In this document: positions 10,347 to 21,106 of the stretch, one piece after another
How positions within the stretch are numbered: the first letter of the stretch is position 1
Layout: every line of letters begins with the position of its first letter
NCBI GenBank assembly: GCA_963969495.1
Contig: OZ018335.1
Span: forward strand, 88,322,440-88,386,439
Source: Ceratothoa steindachneri
Taxonomy: Eukaryota; Arthropoda; Malacostraca; Isopoda; Cymothoidae
DNA: 64,000 bases
Direction: 5' to 3'
Notes under the pieces: model-generated
Databases searched by the model: none
Seen by the model: only the letters and a program-made list of their open reading frames with translations
Told to the model about the DNA's origin: nothing
Program-made: the position numbers and the translations under genes

Positions 10347-12560
10347 CGACTCGGGTCTTTTTTGTTGTGTTTTGTTCCAAATTTAACGATATCGGTGTGT
10401 TTCATCTTTCGTTCAGCCGTGCATTAATTACAAAGTTTAAGTATTTAAAAAGGATAGAAGAGAAAAAAGAATGAAAAAATTATGGGATAAGGAAACATGT
10501 ATAAAAATGTGTAAACAAAAATAAAAAATAGTTATTTTGGTATAGATGACGTCAAAATAAGCAAGCCAGCCTATTTTGATGTTCATATATACTATAGAAA
10601 ACATTAATTGTGGTGGTCACCAAAGTGTGCTAATTTATATTTTTAAATTATTCATATGCGTTTGGTTATTCGTATATGTGTTTGGTTACTGGAAGTCGAT
10701 TTCGAGCCGTACTATGGGTTGCTATATGAGAAGGGGGGATCTCCCGTTCGCCCTCAGGAACAAGTAGTAAAACGAAATATTTTGGAACAAAGGACTAATC
10801 ATTATGGGATAACAGGAAAGATGGAAACACAGCGATATCGTTTAATTTGGGATGATACTTCAGTTTATGGGCGCGCGCTAGGGGGCGCTATTTCTGAGCT
10901 ACAATTAAATCAAGCGATTCTGCGCGTTTATCGAAAAAATAATGACGATAGCGCCACCTACTTTAGGCTATTTCCGCCAAAAATTACATTTTTTTAAGTT
11001 ACTTTCGAAAAGGGAGGCTTCGCTCCCCTACCCCTACTTAATTATGGGGGGTTGCAGCCCAAAGCATACCCCGCAACTTAAAAAACCCTCCGTAATATTC
11101 CTAATTCGAAAGGCTAGCATCAGATTTGAATGTCAAAGGCCATTATTAAATGTCGGCGGCGCTATCGTCGTCTTAAATTACCTAATAAATAATCACCACG
11201 GCAAAAGCTAAATCATCTCCACCGTTCACTATTATAATCGAGCTACGCTTCTTTTCGAAACCTGTGACAAATATTCGCTTATAAAATGAGGCCATGATTT
11301 ATACAAAAGTCTATTAAATTGACCGAGGAATTAACCAAAGTCGTAATAATATCAAACAAACCGAATGCACAAGAATCGCGCCCTTCTGACTGCTTGACTC
11401 CAAAGTTGCTAATGTTTGAAATAAGGTCGACTAAACAAAGACTTACGTATTTTTTGCCAATTTTAACCCCTTCAAGGTATCGTATCTTAAAATATGTATT
11501 TTCCGCGCCTAACTGAAACCATATATTCCGACTGGAATGCTTAAAGTGACTTTTGTATTTAAACGAAATAGGTAAATCCCCCGACCCCCACCTGCAAAAA
11601 AAACATTAAGAAGCATATAAAAATTCATTACATTACTAAATAATATAATCGAGTAGAAGTGCAGGCACTTACTAAATAATAAAGACTAGAGACCCCAAAC
11701 AAATAAAACGCCGTGATCGGCCACATCCGAAGCTATCTTCTGACCCCATAAGGCCTAAATTGTAGCCCAGAAATAGCGCCCCCTAACGTGCGCCCATAAA
11801 CTCAAGTATTACCCAATTTGGAACGAAACACAGCCACAAAAAAACACCAGAGTTGCTAATGTAAAAAAATGCCCAAAATTCATCCGATTGCAAGACGGCT
11901 TTCCATTGAGCCATCTGTTGGCCGCATTATCTCTCGGTGGATTGAATTAAGGGACCACTATGGATAATATTCGTTTTAACACAATTATGTAGTTGTTTTT
12001 TTAATTCTCAAAGACATAAACGTTTTTAATTCTTAAAATGATGCTCATTGATGTTATTTTCAACTTCCGGAACTTAATAATAACGTAGTTAGTCACTTTT
12101 CGAAAAGGCTTATTCGCGCCAATTTTTGACCTAATCTTTCCGCGTCATTTCTCCTATTCTCCTTTGGCCTGAGTTGTTAACCAATAGCACACCTTTTCAT
12201 TCGGGCGATCTGCGCATGAGTCCTTTGGCAATTAACCAATAGCATCTTTCTTATATTTCTGACGTTACAACTCTGGCCTTTGTTTTCCCCTTTTCCCATA
12301 ATGCTTCGTCCTTTGGTCTAAAATGTTTCGTTGTAATTGTTCCTGAGGCGCGAGAGGAGGGGGAAGGGGCGTATAACAACCCAATTTACGGCTTGATAGC
12401 TGCTTTCAGTAACCAAACGAATATACGAATAATCTATAAATAGAACTTAGCACACTTTACTAATTAAATTGGAACTAGCGTGGATTAACGAAACATGAAA
12501 CAAAATATCGTTCAGTTTGGAACGAAAGAAAAACAATAGCACCCGAGTCGTTATTCGCTA
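10345..12560. mobile_element. Long-terminal-inverted-repeat element (GACTCGGGT ends), no ORF
   Basis: Sequence from 10345 (gcgactcgggtc, then gttccaaatttaacgatat) reappears reversed and complemented down to 12556 (gcacccgagtcgtt). The segment 10660..10830 (gttattcgtatatgtgtttggttac, then ctcaggaacaa and aaaggactaa) is mirrored at 12290..12440. Inverted arms of several hundred bases with unrelated middles mark a foldback or TIR element. No transposase is visible. Another TIR element (10851..11813) is inserted in the left arm. Confidence 0.6.
10851..11813. mobile_element. GGTAATAC-family TIR element, copy I
   Basis: The left terminus GATGATACTTCAGTTT and the right terminus AAACTCAAGTATTACC are inverted repeats that extend inward through a gggggcgctatttctg block. 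The flanking 8-mers are taatttgg (10843..10850) and caatttgg (11814..11821), a 7-of-8 match. It is about 960 bp long with no credible ORF. The 8-bp duplication fits the hAT, P or Merlin groups, and I cannot choose between them. Confidence 0.7.
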
Positions 12561-12905
12561 TGATTACTTCTAGCTCATAGTGTATAATTGCGTTTAGTGG
12601 CTGTGCTCATAATACCAACTAATAGAAGTAGTTTTTGATGAGGATTGTCAAGCATTAGAAATATATATGACTCACAGTGTGAGATAAAGAAGTGACTTAA
12701 GAATTAAATACGTTTGTCTTTGTCAATTTAAAATATTTTAAATGAATTTGAAAATGTGTTTTTCTTATGCATTTTTATGTGTACTTTTTATATCTGAAAC
12801 TCGTTTTCGCTAGAAATGCATACTTTTCCTATTATGGACATTTAGTTGATTATGGTTAAATTATGCATTTCTGGGATAAACGAGTGTCGATCACATAAAA
12901 ATACA
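12561..12905. other. Nothing recognised
   Basis: AT-rich spacer between TIR elements with no feature. Confidence 0.4.
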
Positions 12906-13330
12906 GGTAATACTTCAGTTTAGTTGCGCACGATAGGGGGCGCTGTTTCTGGGCTACAATTTTAGGCTACAATGTAAGCCTTATGACGTCAGACCCTCAT
13001 TTCGAAAGTAACTAAAAATTTTATTTTTTGGCGGAAATAGCCTAAAGTAGGCGGCGCCATCGTCTTTATTATTTCAGTAAATGTGCCTAGTCGATCGCAC
13101 GTTTATGCAAAATAACAAAAACGATAGCGCCGCCTAATTTCGGCTATTGCCGCCCCAAAAAAATAACATTTTTTTAGTTACTTTCGAAATGGGGCTTCGC
13201 CCCCAATACCAACCACTTAATTGTAGGGGTTGCCCCCCCCCGCAACTTAAAAAAACATCGTAATATTTCTAATTCAAAAGGTTAACACTAGATTTGAATC
13301 CAAAAGATGAGAATTATAAAAGATGAGGAA
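12906..13330 (+). mobile_element. GGTAATAC-family left end and internal hairpin, partial copy II
   Basis: It starts GGTAATACTTCAGTTTAG at 12906, then gcgctgtttctgggctacaa and TGACGTCA (12983). A long internal hairpin at 13030..13154 has arms ggcggaaatagcc and ggctattgccgcc, with gcggcgccatcg facing cgatagcgccgc. The following 150 bases match 10987..11133. I did not find its right terminus. Confidence 0.65.
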
Positions 13331-13703
13331 AGGTGTTTAATTAAGAGAAAGATGCCAAAAATTTCTTCTGTGTTTACTCTATCAATTAAAACAAAGGATG
13401 CCTGATAATTTAAAGAGCTGAAACTTCAGAAGACCTACGCCGTGTATTTTTTTTAGGAGTAAACGCAGTACTAATGGTGTTTTAAGGAATTTTAATCATC
13501 ATTTACGGCTTCGGTTAGGCGCAGAAGGCACTTATTTTTAAGATACTAGCACTCTGAGTACGACTGTATTTGCAGCGATACTATCTTTAAAAAAAAACTG
13601 CTCTCCGCGTGAAAACGAAGCCGTGAAGGATGACTAAAATGCCGACAAACACCATTGGAACTGGTTTTACGCACTTACTATATTTATAGATTATTCGTAT
13701 ATG

Positions 13704-14168
13704 TATAGGTGGGCGCGATAACGAACAAATGTATCACGATAACCGATAAATCCATATGGATAACCTTATCGGCGATAACCGATAACTGGCGATAAATTTA
13801 TCCCCCGATAAGGTGATAACTGATAATTCCAAAATTATAATACAATATTGATTATTGACTATATATAGCGTTATTTTATAATACAATAGTAAGAATATTT
13901 GAATACTCTTTCTGAGTTTCCTACCTGTTGAGGCTCTCCTTCATCTCCTCATAGGTTTTGAGGATCCTCCTCCCAGCTCGGACCTACCTATTTCTGTTTC
14001 CAAGGCACGCACGGCTCGCTCCTGTGCTAAACTGGAACCGAAATCTGAAATTATCGATTATCGCTAGTTTGGAACCAAAAATATCGGCGATACCGATAAA
14101 TAGATAACGCCGAAAAAGTATCGGATAATCGATAACTCGATAATTTATCACGATAACGCCCACCTATG
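13704..14168. mobile_element. Short non-autonomous hAT-like MITE
   Basis: The inverted termini are TATAGGTGGGCG (13704..13715) and CGCCCACCTATG (14157..14168), a match at 11 of 12 positions. They are flanked by a perfect 8-bp direct repeat, cgtatatg (13696..13703 and 14169..14176). The interior is full of short cgataa/ttatcg words in both orientations, so the single strand could fold extensively. At 465 bp with no ORF, the 8-bp duplication and a TAGGTGGGCGATAA-like end suggest a hAT-derived MITE. Confidence 0.8.
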
Positions 14169-15071
14169 CGTATATGCGCTTGGGTAATACTTCGGTTTAG
14201 GACCGCACGATAGGTGGGGCTGTTTCTGGGCTACAATTTAGGCCTTATGACGTCATAAGGCGAAACCCCTCATTTCGAAAGTAACTAAAAATGTTATTTT
14301 TTGGCGGAAATAGCCTAAAGATAGGAGGCACTATCATATTTATTATTCTGATAAACGTGCAGAGGCGATCGCACGTTTATCTAAATAAAGACGATAGCGC
14401 CACCTAATTTAGGCTATTGCCTCCAAAAATTTATTTTTTTTTAGTTATTTTCGAAATGGGATGGTTCGCCCCCATACCCCCACAACTTAAAAAAACCCTC
14501 TCGTAATATTCATAATTCGAAAAGCTAACATGTAGGCGATTGCTAAATGTCGGCTTCGCTATCGTCGTCTTAAATTACGTAATAAATAATCACGGCAAAT
14601 GCTAAACCATCTCCACCTCTCACTACTATAATCGAACTGCGCTTCTTTTCGTCTTTTCCACACCTGTCGCAAATCTTCGCTTTTATACTATTTAATTGAC
14701 CTAGGTATTGACAACAGTCGTATTAAAGGTGAACAAACCGAATGCTCAAGATTGGCGCTCTTTTAATTGCTTGGCTCCACAGTTGTCAATGTTTGAAGTG
14801 AGATGGAATTAAAGGTTGCCCCACCCCACCTGCAACTTAAAGATGATGGCAAAGAACGTCAAAAGACAAAATCGTGGCAGGCATATATTATTTAGGCGAG
14901 ATCGATAATAAACTTATGAAAGAACAACAACAGAAAATACCACTAAAACCTATTTTTTACCCGTCTTTAGAAACACAAACGAAAGTTGGGAAAATAAACG
15001 ATTTTAATTGGTTAATAACGGTGTATGATACAGGGCGCTGATTGGCTAGTGGGATAGCTGAAAAAACAATA

Positions 15072-16728
15072 ACAAATGGTAAATATGTAGATTAACGACC
15101 CGGCCGAAAAAAATGTTTTTGTGTAAATATTTTCGTTCACTCGTGTCGGAATATTCATGCGCGTTTGAGTCCTTTTCGAAATATAGCTGGCGCCATTTTT
15201 GTTATCAAAAAAATGCCCTAAAGTAAACAAACGGAAAACGCTATTTACTTAGGCCATTTTTTTTTTTTTACAAAAATGCCCGAAAATAACCAAACGAAAA
15301 ACGCTGATTACTTACTTTAATGCAGTGGGTATACTTCTGAAATTAGTGATGAGGAAAGCCTATTTTGTCCGCAATAGTGAATAGTGACCTCTCGGCAGAA
15401 ACTAAACCAATCAATCAAAGTTTTTGGTTTAACCTTAACTTAATGGGACGTGCAATTCAAGGCTGATTTTTTTTTTTAAATGGCGCGCACTTAAGTCACG
15501 TTTAGTTTCAGAACATCTAAATTAAAAATGAGGGGAAATATCTAATGCCCAGGCACAAACCTCGCAATCGATTTTAATATTAAGTAAATTATGGTCACGT
15601 TTATTTTTAGGGCATCTAAATTCAAACTGAGGGGTCACATTTAATGCCCGGCCACAAATCTCGCAATCGCTTTTAATTTTAACTAAATTATGAACGTCCA
15701 AAAAGGTTACCAAATTTTCTTTATCAGAAACTAGAGCTAATAATTCAGAAATAGATGACGGACACACTTCGCAAACCGATACTATTTTGAAACTACGTAT
15801 GAAACGTCTCTATGATACGCAAACGACTAAAAAAAAAGTAGTTCCTTTAAACGAGCTAGCTAATTAGATTTTAATGTATAAAAAAAGGTAATAAAAATAG
15901 TAAAATGGGGAAAAATATATTGACAGATAAAAATGACTTCAATTGAGGATAATAAAAAGATATTAAGTGAAAAACAAAACCAAAATTCAAATCAGTAATT
16001 TCTGACGTCAGACCCCACCCCTATTTTAATTAGCAAAACGTTTAAAGGCGCTGACATGATGTAGTTAAATCATTCACCTCTGTAAACGTCAGGACATTAT
16101 TCTATACACAATTAGGATTATATACTGGGGGTCTGTGCCCCCCAGACTCCCCCCCAATTTAATGAAACTCAGGATCATCGTAGTGTGGTCCCCGCATTGT
16201 GTTTACTCCCACACGGGCCATCCCCTTAAATGTACTCCAAAAACAAAAAAAAGTAGTTCCTTTAAACGAGCTAGCTAATTAGATTTAAATCTATAAAAAA
16301 GGTAATCAAAATAGTAAAATGGGGAAAAATATTTTGACAGATAAAAAATGACTCCAATTGAGGATAATAAAAAGATAAGTGAAAAAAATTGAAATCAGTC
16401 ATTTCTGACGTCAGATCCCACCCCCACCCCTATCATAATTCGCAACACGATTAAAGGCGCTGACATGATGTAGTTAAAGCATTCACCTCTGTAAACGTCA
16501 GAATATTATTCTATAAACAATTAGGATTATATACTGGGGAGATGTGCCCCCAGGCCCCCCCTCCCCCAATTTAATGAAACTCAGGATCATCGTAGTGTGG
16601 TTTCCGCATTGTGTTTACCCCCACACGAGCCGTCCCCTTAAATGTACTCCAAAAGCGTGAAACATTTTGGAACACGGATGAAATAGTACATCCGATCGCC
16701 GGGTCGCTAATCTACATATTTACCAACA
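15072..16728. repeat. Inverted pair around the 415-bp tandem
   Basis: The segment tggtaaatatgtagatta followed by cgacccggc (about 15076..15104) recurs inverted at about 16694..16728 (gccgggtcgctaatctac, then atatttacca). These may be the internal arms of a further nested element. Confidence 0.5.
15831..16660. repeat. Two tandem copies of a ~415-bp unit
   Basis: The block beginning gtagttcctttaaacgagct at 15838 is repeated at 16253. It stays aligned through tgacgtcag, gcgctgacatgatgtagtt, aatgaaactcaggatcatcg and aatgtactcc (16219 and 16641). The copies differ by scattered substitutions and short indels, so the duplication is not recent. No ORF spans a unit. Confidence 0.85.
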
Positions 16729-16962
16729 AAATAGCCCAAATATTGCGAGGAAAATCAGGGGCGGTCAATCTTCACAATCATTATATAATCGAGTAGGAAG
16801 AAGAGAGCCAGCAAAACAAATACAACGCGTGATTGGACACATTCGAAGCTACATTTAGCCCGGAAACAGCGCCCCATAAACTGAAGTATTACCATACTTC
16901 AATTTAGGAAGCGCTATTTCTGGAACACAATTAATGCAATCGGCTCTGCACGTTAATCGAAA

Positions 16963-18366
16963 GGTAATACTTCAGATTTGGGGCACACGGTAGGTGGCGT
17001 TGTTAGTAAGCTATAATTTTGGGCTACAATATATCTCTTATGACGTCAGACGGTAGCTTCAGATGTGACCAATCACGGCGTTATATTTTTTTGTTGTTTT
17101 GGGGATTTGTAACTTTTAGTCTGCATTATTTACTAAATCTCTGCGCCTCTGCTCGTTTATAGTTTTTTTTCTAAGTTAGGTAAGGTTTCTTGATGTCTTT
17201 TATTGTTTGTTTTTTTGTTTTCGTATTTTTTGTTTCGCAGTGAACGATAACAGCTTCTTACTCGCAACGTCGTAGCTCTAAATAGAACCCACTTACATTT
17301 TTTTTCTGTTTCGTTATGGCTTTTTCGTGCTCTAGTTGTGTTTCTTCGTTATTCGAATTTGGATTTATTTTGCATGACCGCGAAAAACTTTTAGATTATT
17401 TAGAGGCGCATAAACTAATCAAGAAACCGGTAATACTTCAGATTAGGGGCGCACGGTAAGTGGCGCTGTTAGTAAACTACAATTTTGGGCTACAATATAT
17501 CTTCTGACGTCAGACGGTAGCTTCAGATGTGACCAATCACGGCGTTATATATTTTTGTTGTTTGGGGGATTTGTAACTTTTATTTAGTATTATTTACTAA
17601 ATATCTGCGCCTCTGCTCGTTTATAGTTTTTTTTTTAAGTTAGGTAAGGTTTCTTGATGTCTTTTAATGTTATTTTTCGTATTTTTTGTTTTGCAGTGAA
17701 CGATAACAGCTTCTTACTGGCAACGTCGTAGCTATAAATAGAACCCGCTTAGCAGTTGTTTCTCTTTGGTTATGTTTTTTTCCTGCTCTAGTTGTGCTGC
17801 TTCGTTATTCGAATTCGGGTTTATTTTGCATGACCGCGAAAAACTTTTAAATTATTTAGAGGCGCATAAACTAATCAAGAAACCTATAAAAGTAAGTATT
17901 GTTTGTCATTAGGTTAGGGTTTCTGCCAGTAGAAAGCTGTTGGGGAAAAACCCCCCAGTAAATTCAAGGCGACTGCTCGTGGGGGAGATATCACTGTCAG
18001 GGACACTACCCTGCGATGACCCTAAGTTTCAATCAATTGGGGGGTGTCTGTGGGGCGCAGCCCCCCACTATATACTCATATACCAAAAAAATAACGCCGT
18101 AATTGTTCATATCTGACGTCATAAGACATATATTGTAGCCCAAAATTGTAGCCTATAAACAGCGCTACCTACCGTGCGCCCCGAAACAGAAGTGTTACCA
18201 AGAAACCTATAAGAGTAAGTATTCTTTGTCATTAGGTTAGGGTTTTCTGCCAGTAAAAAGATAGGGGGGGGAACACAGTAAATTCAAGGGGACTGCTCGT
18301 GGGGTAGATATCATTGCGGAGGACCACCCTGCGAGGATCCTGAGTTTCAATCAATTGGGGGGGGGG
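16963..18366. mobile_element. GGTAATAC-family element IV, split by its own relative and by a LINE
   Basis: The left end GGTAATACTTCAGATTTG is at 16963. The element runs to 17428, is interrupted by copy III (17429..18199), and resumes at 18208 (tataagagtaagtattctttgtc). It is then cut at about 18366 by the start of LINE copy A. The resumed part matches 17886..18043 inside copy III, which proves it is the continuation of the same kind of element. The right terminus is not found after the LINE. Confidence 0.7.
17429..18199. mobile_element. GGTAATAC-family TIR element, copy III, complete
   Basis: The termini are GGTAATACTTCAGATTAG (left) and, reverse complemented, GGTAACACTTCTGTTTCG (right). The inverted repeat extends about 100 bases through gggcgcacggta, gggctacaatatat and TGACGTCA on both sides. 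It is flanked by a perfect 8-bp direct repeat, aagaaacc (17421..17428 and 18200..18207). It is 771 bp long with no transposase ORF, so it is non-autonomous. It is inserted into a sister copy at 16963..18366. Confidence 0.85.
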
Positions 18367-18369
18367 CAT

Positions 18370-19580
18370 TCTCTAGCCGGGATGCTGCTCCGCCAGCATT
18401 CAATGCACGTCGTAATGTCGCGGAAGTCCGCCGGCTGGACTTTACCTCCAGAGGCGGAGAACCCTTCAACGACAAGTTTACTGTGAGTGAGTTGCGTTCC
18501 GCTCTCGCTTCGTGCGCGGACACCGCCCATGGTCCGGAGTCCCGTACGCCATGCTTCGACACTTGGGTGAGCGAAGCATGGCCTTTCTGTTAGATTTGTT
18601 CAACAGGATCTGGGTGGAAGGTCTTCTCCCAGACTCGTGGCGAATCACTACTGTGCTCGCCTTTCGCAAACCGGGGAGAGATCACTCTACTCCGACCGGT
18701 TTCCGCCCAATCTCTATAACCTCTTGCATGTGCAAGTTGATGGAGAAATTGGTAAATGTTAGATTAGCCTTTTTCCTGGACAGCGGAGGCCATCTGTCTT
18801 CCGCACAGTGCAGCTTCCGCAAGTTCCACTCCACGTCGGATGCTCTGCTCCGACTGGAAAATGCAGTCTGCGAGGCTTTCCTTCGTAGACAGCACTACGC
18901 CACGGTGTTTTTCGATCTGGAGAAGGCCTATGATACCGCATGGCGATACGGTATCATGGAGACTCTCCACACGATGGGGGCGAGGGGACGCCTCCCAATG
19001 TTTATATCTGAATTTTTGCGAGATCGTCGATTCCGCGTACGGGTGGGGGGAGCCCTCTTCGGCTAAAGGAGCAGGAAGAGGGTGTCCCGCAAGGAAGTGT
19101 CCTCAGTGTCACACTCTTTGCCCTGAACATCAACGGCATCACCTCTGTGCTGCCGGAAGATGTTCTCGCTACGCTCTACGTGGACGACCTATCGATCTCC
19201 TTTGGCGCGGCCCAGATGCCAACTCTGGAGCGTTGACTCCAACAGGCATTCAACCGTGTCTCTCGCTATGCCGAAGCGCACAAGTTTCGGTTTTCTTTGG
19301 CCAAGACTAAGGTGGTGCACTTCAGCCGCCATCCACGGCTTCACCCCGACCCAGATTTGTTTCTTAATGGGGTGCACCTGGATGTGGTTGAGTCGCACCG
19401 TTTCCTTGGTCTTGTATTCGACTTACGCCTCATCTGGGAGGGTCATATTCGCAGCCTTAGGGTCTCTTGTACCCGCGCCATGGACATTCTCCGTTCCGTG
19501 ACGTTCAGCGCTTTGGGCGCTGATAGGGCTACTGCCTTACTTTTTTATCGATCCTTTGTTCGCTCGAAGCTCGACTACGG
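18370..19580 (+). pseudogene. LINE copy A reverse transcriptase, frameshifted
   Basis: Reverse transcriptase blocks are in order: FRPISITSC, FFDLEKAYDTAW, GVPQGSVLS and the catalytic YVDD (about 19182). Compared with copy B, a 4-base deletion near 18538 and a 1-base deletion near 19064 shift the frame, and an in-frame stop lies near 19236. The conserved motifs themselves are intact, so the lesions are recent relative to the family. Confidence 0.85.
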
Positions 19581-20960
19581 ATGCGAGTTTTATGCATCCG
19601 CAGCCGAGCGTTTATTGCGGAAGGTGGATTCGATCCACCACACCGGCCTTCGCCTTGCGATTGGTGCCTTCCGCACTGCCCCATTGAGAGCCTGTTGGTC
19701 GATGCTGGGGAGATGCCACTCGCTCTGCGCCGCGTGCAGTGCATCGCTCGCCTGTACACGCGAGCCCGGCGTCTCCCTCAGTCGCCAACAGCTCTCACTG
19801 CATCCGCAGCTGATCTCGATGGTGGCTATGCCGCCGAGAGACGCCAGTCATACCCTAAGCCCTTTGGGTTTAGGGCCAGGAAACTCCTTCGAGAGGTAGA
19901 TATAGCTCTCGGGCCGGTGGCGCCCCTGGTTCTGCCCACGACGCCACCCTGGAGGGTACCACATTTGGCTATTTGTCGCCACGCCTCTGCTCCCAAAGCT
20001 TGTACTGCGCCGGGAGTATTGCGTTCGACTTTTTGGGAGCACACATCGTGTCACGCTGGAACCGTGCCAGTGTATACGGATGGCTCCAAGTCCCAAGAGG
20101 GGATCGGCTTCCACGCCGTATCCCCTCTGTTCGAAGTCAGCGGGGCTCTACCAGGCGCTGCGTCTGTCTTCACGGCCGAGCTGGTGGCAATACACCACTC
20201 GGTACGGGAGATTACGCGACGTGCCCGGTTCGGAGACCGGATTGTGATCTATAGCGACTCACAAAGCGCCCTGAGTGCTCTCGGGGCATTGGAATCTCCG
20301 CATCCCCTGGTTCGCGATATCCGTGACGCCACGGTTTTGGCGAGCCGGGCAGATATCGAGATTATCTTCTCCTGGGTTCCTGGACATGTAGGAATTGCGG
20401 GGAATGAGGGCGCCAAAGAGTCCGCGAGGACTCTGCGACCGGACCAGCCTTTCGCTCTTCCTCACACCGACTACATGGCAGGAATACGGGCAGCTCTTCG
20501 GACTGCTTGGCAAAGAAGATGGGAGACGGTCGAAGGGAACTTAAAGTTGTGTGCTATTGCGCCGCGACTGTTTCCATGGACCTATCCCCCAATGCCGTGG
20601 CGGCTTTCAGTTGCTTTCTTTCGTCTCCGAATCGGAAACACTTGTGTGACGCATCGCTATTTGATGGAGCGCTCGCCTGCGCCCTATTGCAACGACTGCC
20701 TCGTTCCCCAGACTGTTCGGCACATTCTTGTTGAATGTCCCAGTCTGGGTGATCTTCGCGCACGATACCTGTCCCGGTACTGGAATGGGCTGGGTCGCTA
20801 CCGCCTGTCCCTTGTACTCGGGGCAGATTCGTGCACATTTACTTGTGCACTTGTTGACTTTTGGGGGGAGGCTTTTTTTGTTATTGTTTTGTTTGTAGGT
20901 TGCACTCTCCTGCACCGGGGTGAGGGGGACCTCCCCCCGCTGCCGGAGATTGCTTCCTGA
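19581..20960 (+). CDS. LINE copy A C-terminal part with RNase H domain
   Basis: An uninterrupted frame of about 440 codons encodes the linker after the reverse transcriptase and then an RNase H domain. Its acidic residues appear in VYTDGSK, FTAELVAIHHS and IYSDSQSAL, followed by the typical WVPGHVGIAGNEGAKESA. It ends with a Cys/His motif, YCNDCLVPQTVRHILVECPSL minus its first residue (C-x2-C, then H-x4-C), common at the C-terminus of such LINE proteins. RNase H would remove the RNA from the RNA-DNA hybrid. The first ~35 codons are out of the original frame, so the true start is upstream of a frameshift. Confidence 0.75.
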   Translation: MRVLCIRSRAFIAEGGFDPPHRPSPCDWCLPHCPIESLLVDAGEMPLALRRVQCIARLYTRARRLPQSPTALTASAADLDGGYAAERRQSYPKPFGFRARKLLREVDIALGPVAPLVLPTTPPWRVPHLAICRHASAPKACTAPGVLRSTFWEHTSCHAGTVPVYTDGSKSQEGIGFHAVSPLFEVSGALPGAASVFTAELVAIHHSVREITRRARFGDRIVIYSDSQSALSALGALESPHPLVRDIRDATVLASRADIEIIFSWVPGHVGIAGNEGAKESARTLRPDQPFALPHTDYMAGIRAALRTAWQRRWETVEGNLKLCAIAPRLFPWTYPPMPWRLSVAFFRLRIGNTCVTHRYLMERSPAPYCNDCLVPQTVRHILVECPSLGDLRARYLSRYWNGLGRYRLSLVLGADSCTFTCALVDFWGEAFFVIVLFVGCTLLHRGEGDLPPLPEIAS

Positions 20961-21106
20961 TTGTTAAGTTTTTTCAAATTGATATCGATTGTTATGTTTT
21001 CATATTTTTATTTTAAAGTAGCCTAGTTCTAGGCTGTTGTGTTTTTCGGTGACTTATGCCCAAGTGGGTAGTTGCCAGATGGGCTCTATAAAATTTAAAA
21101 AAAAAA

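Larger units (their letters stand above)
14183..16893. mobile_element. GGTAATAC-family element, copy V, expanded
   Basis: The left terminus GGTAATACTTCGGTTTAG (14183) and the right terminus AAACTGAAGTATTACC (ending 16893) face each other. The left 550 bases match copies I and II, including a hairpin at 14303..14424 and TGACGTCA near 14247. Near the right end, taatcgagtag and aacgcgtgattgg resemble the right end of copy I. A duplicated 415-bp block lies inside. The flanks do not show a matching duplication, so the two ends may belong to different insertions. Confidence 0.45.
18367..21106 (+). mobile_element. RNase H-bearing LINE (I-group), copy A, 5'-truncated
   Basis: Homology to the full-length copy (34516..41078) begins at cattctctagccggg inside the reverse transcriptase region and continues to an A-rich tail at about 21106. 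The 3' untranslated part holds the stem AGCCTAG/CTAGGCT (21020..21035) and a second stem near 21049..21075. The sequence is GC-richer than its surroundings. No clear target duplication is visible: the left junction is a G run and the right flank differs. Confidence 0.9.

Noticed and set aside
16963..17890. A simple 466-bp satellite-like tandem repeat
   Set aside because: The flanking aagaaacc duplication and inverted ends explain it as one TIR element inserted into another.
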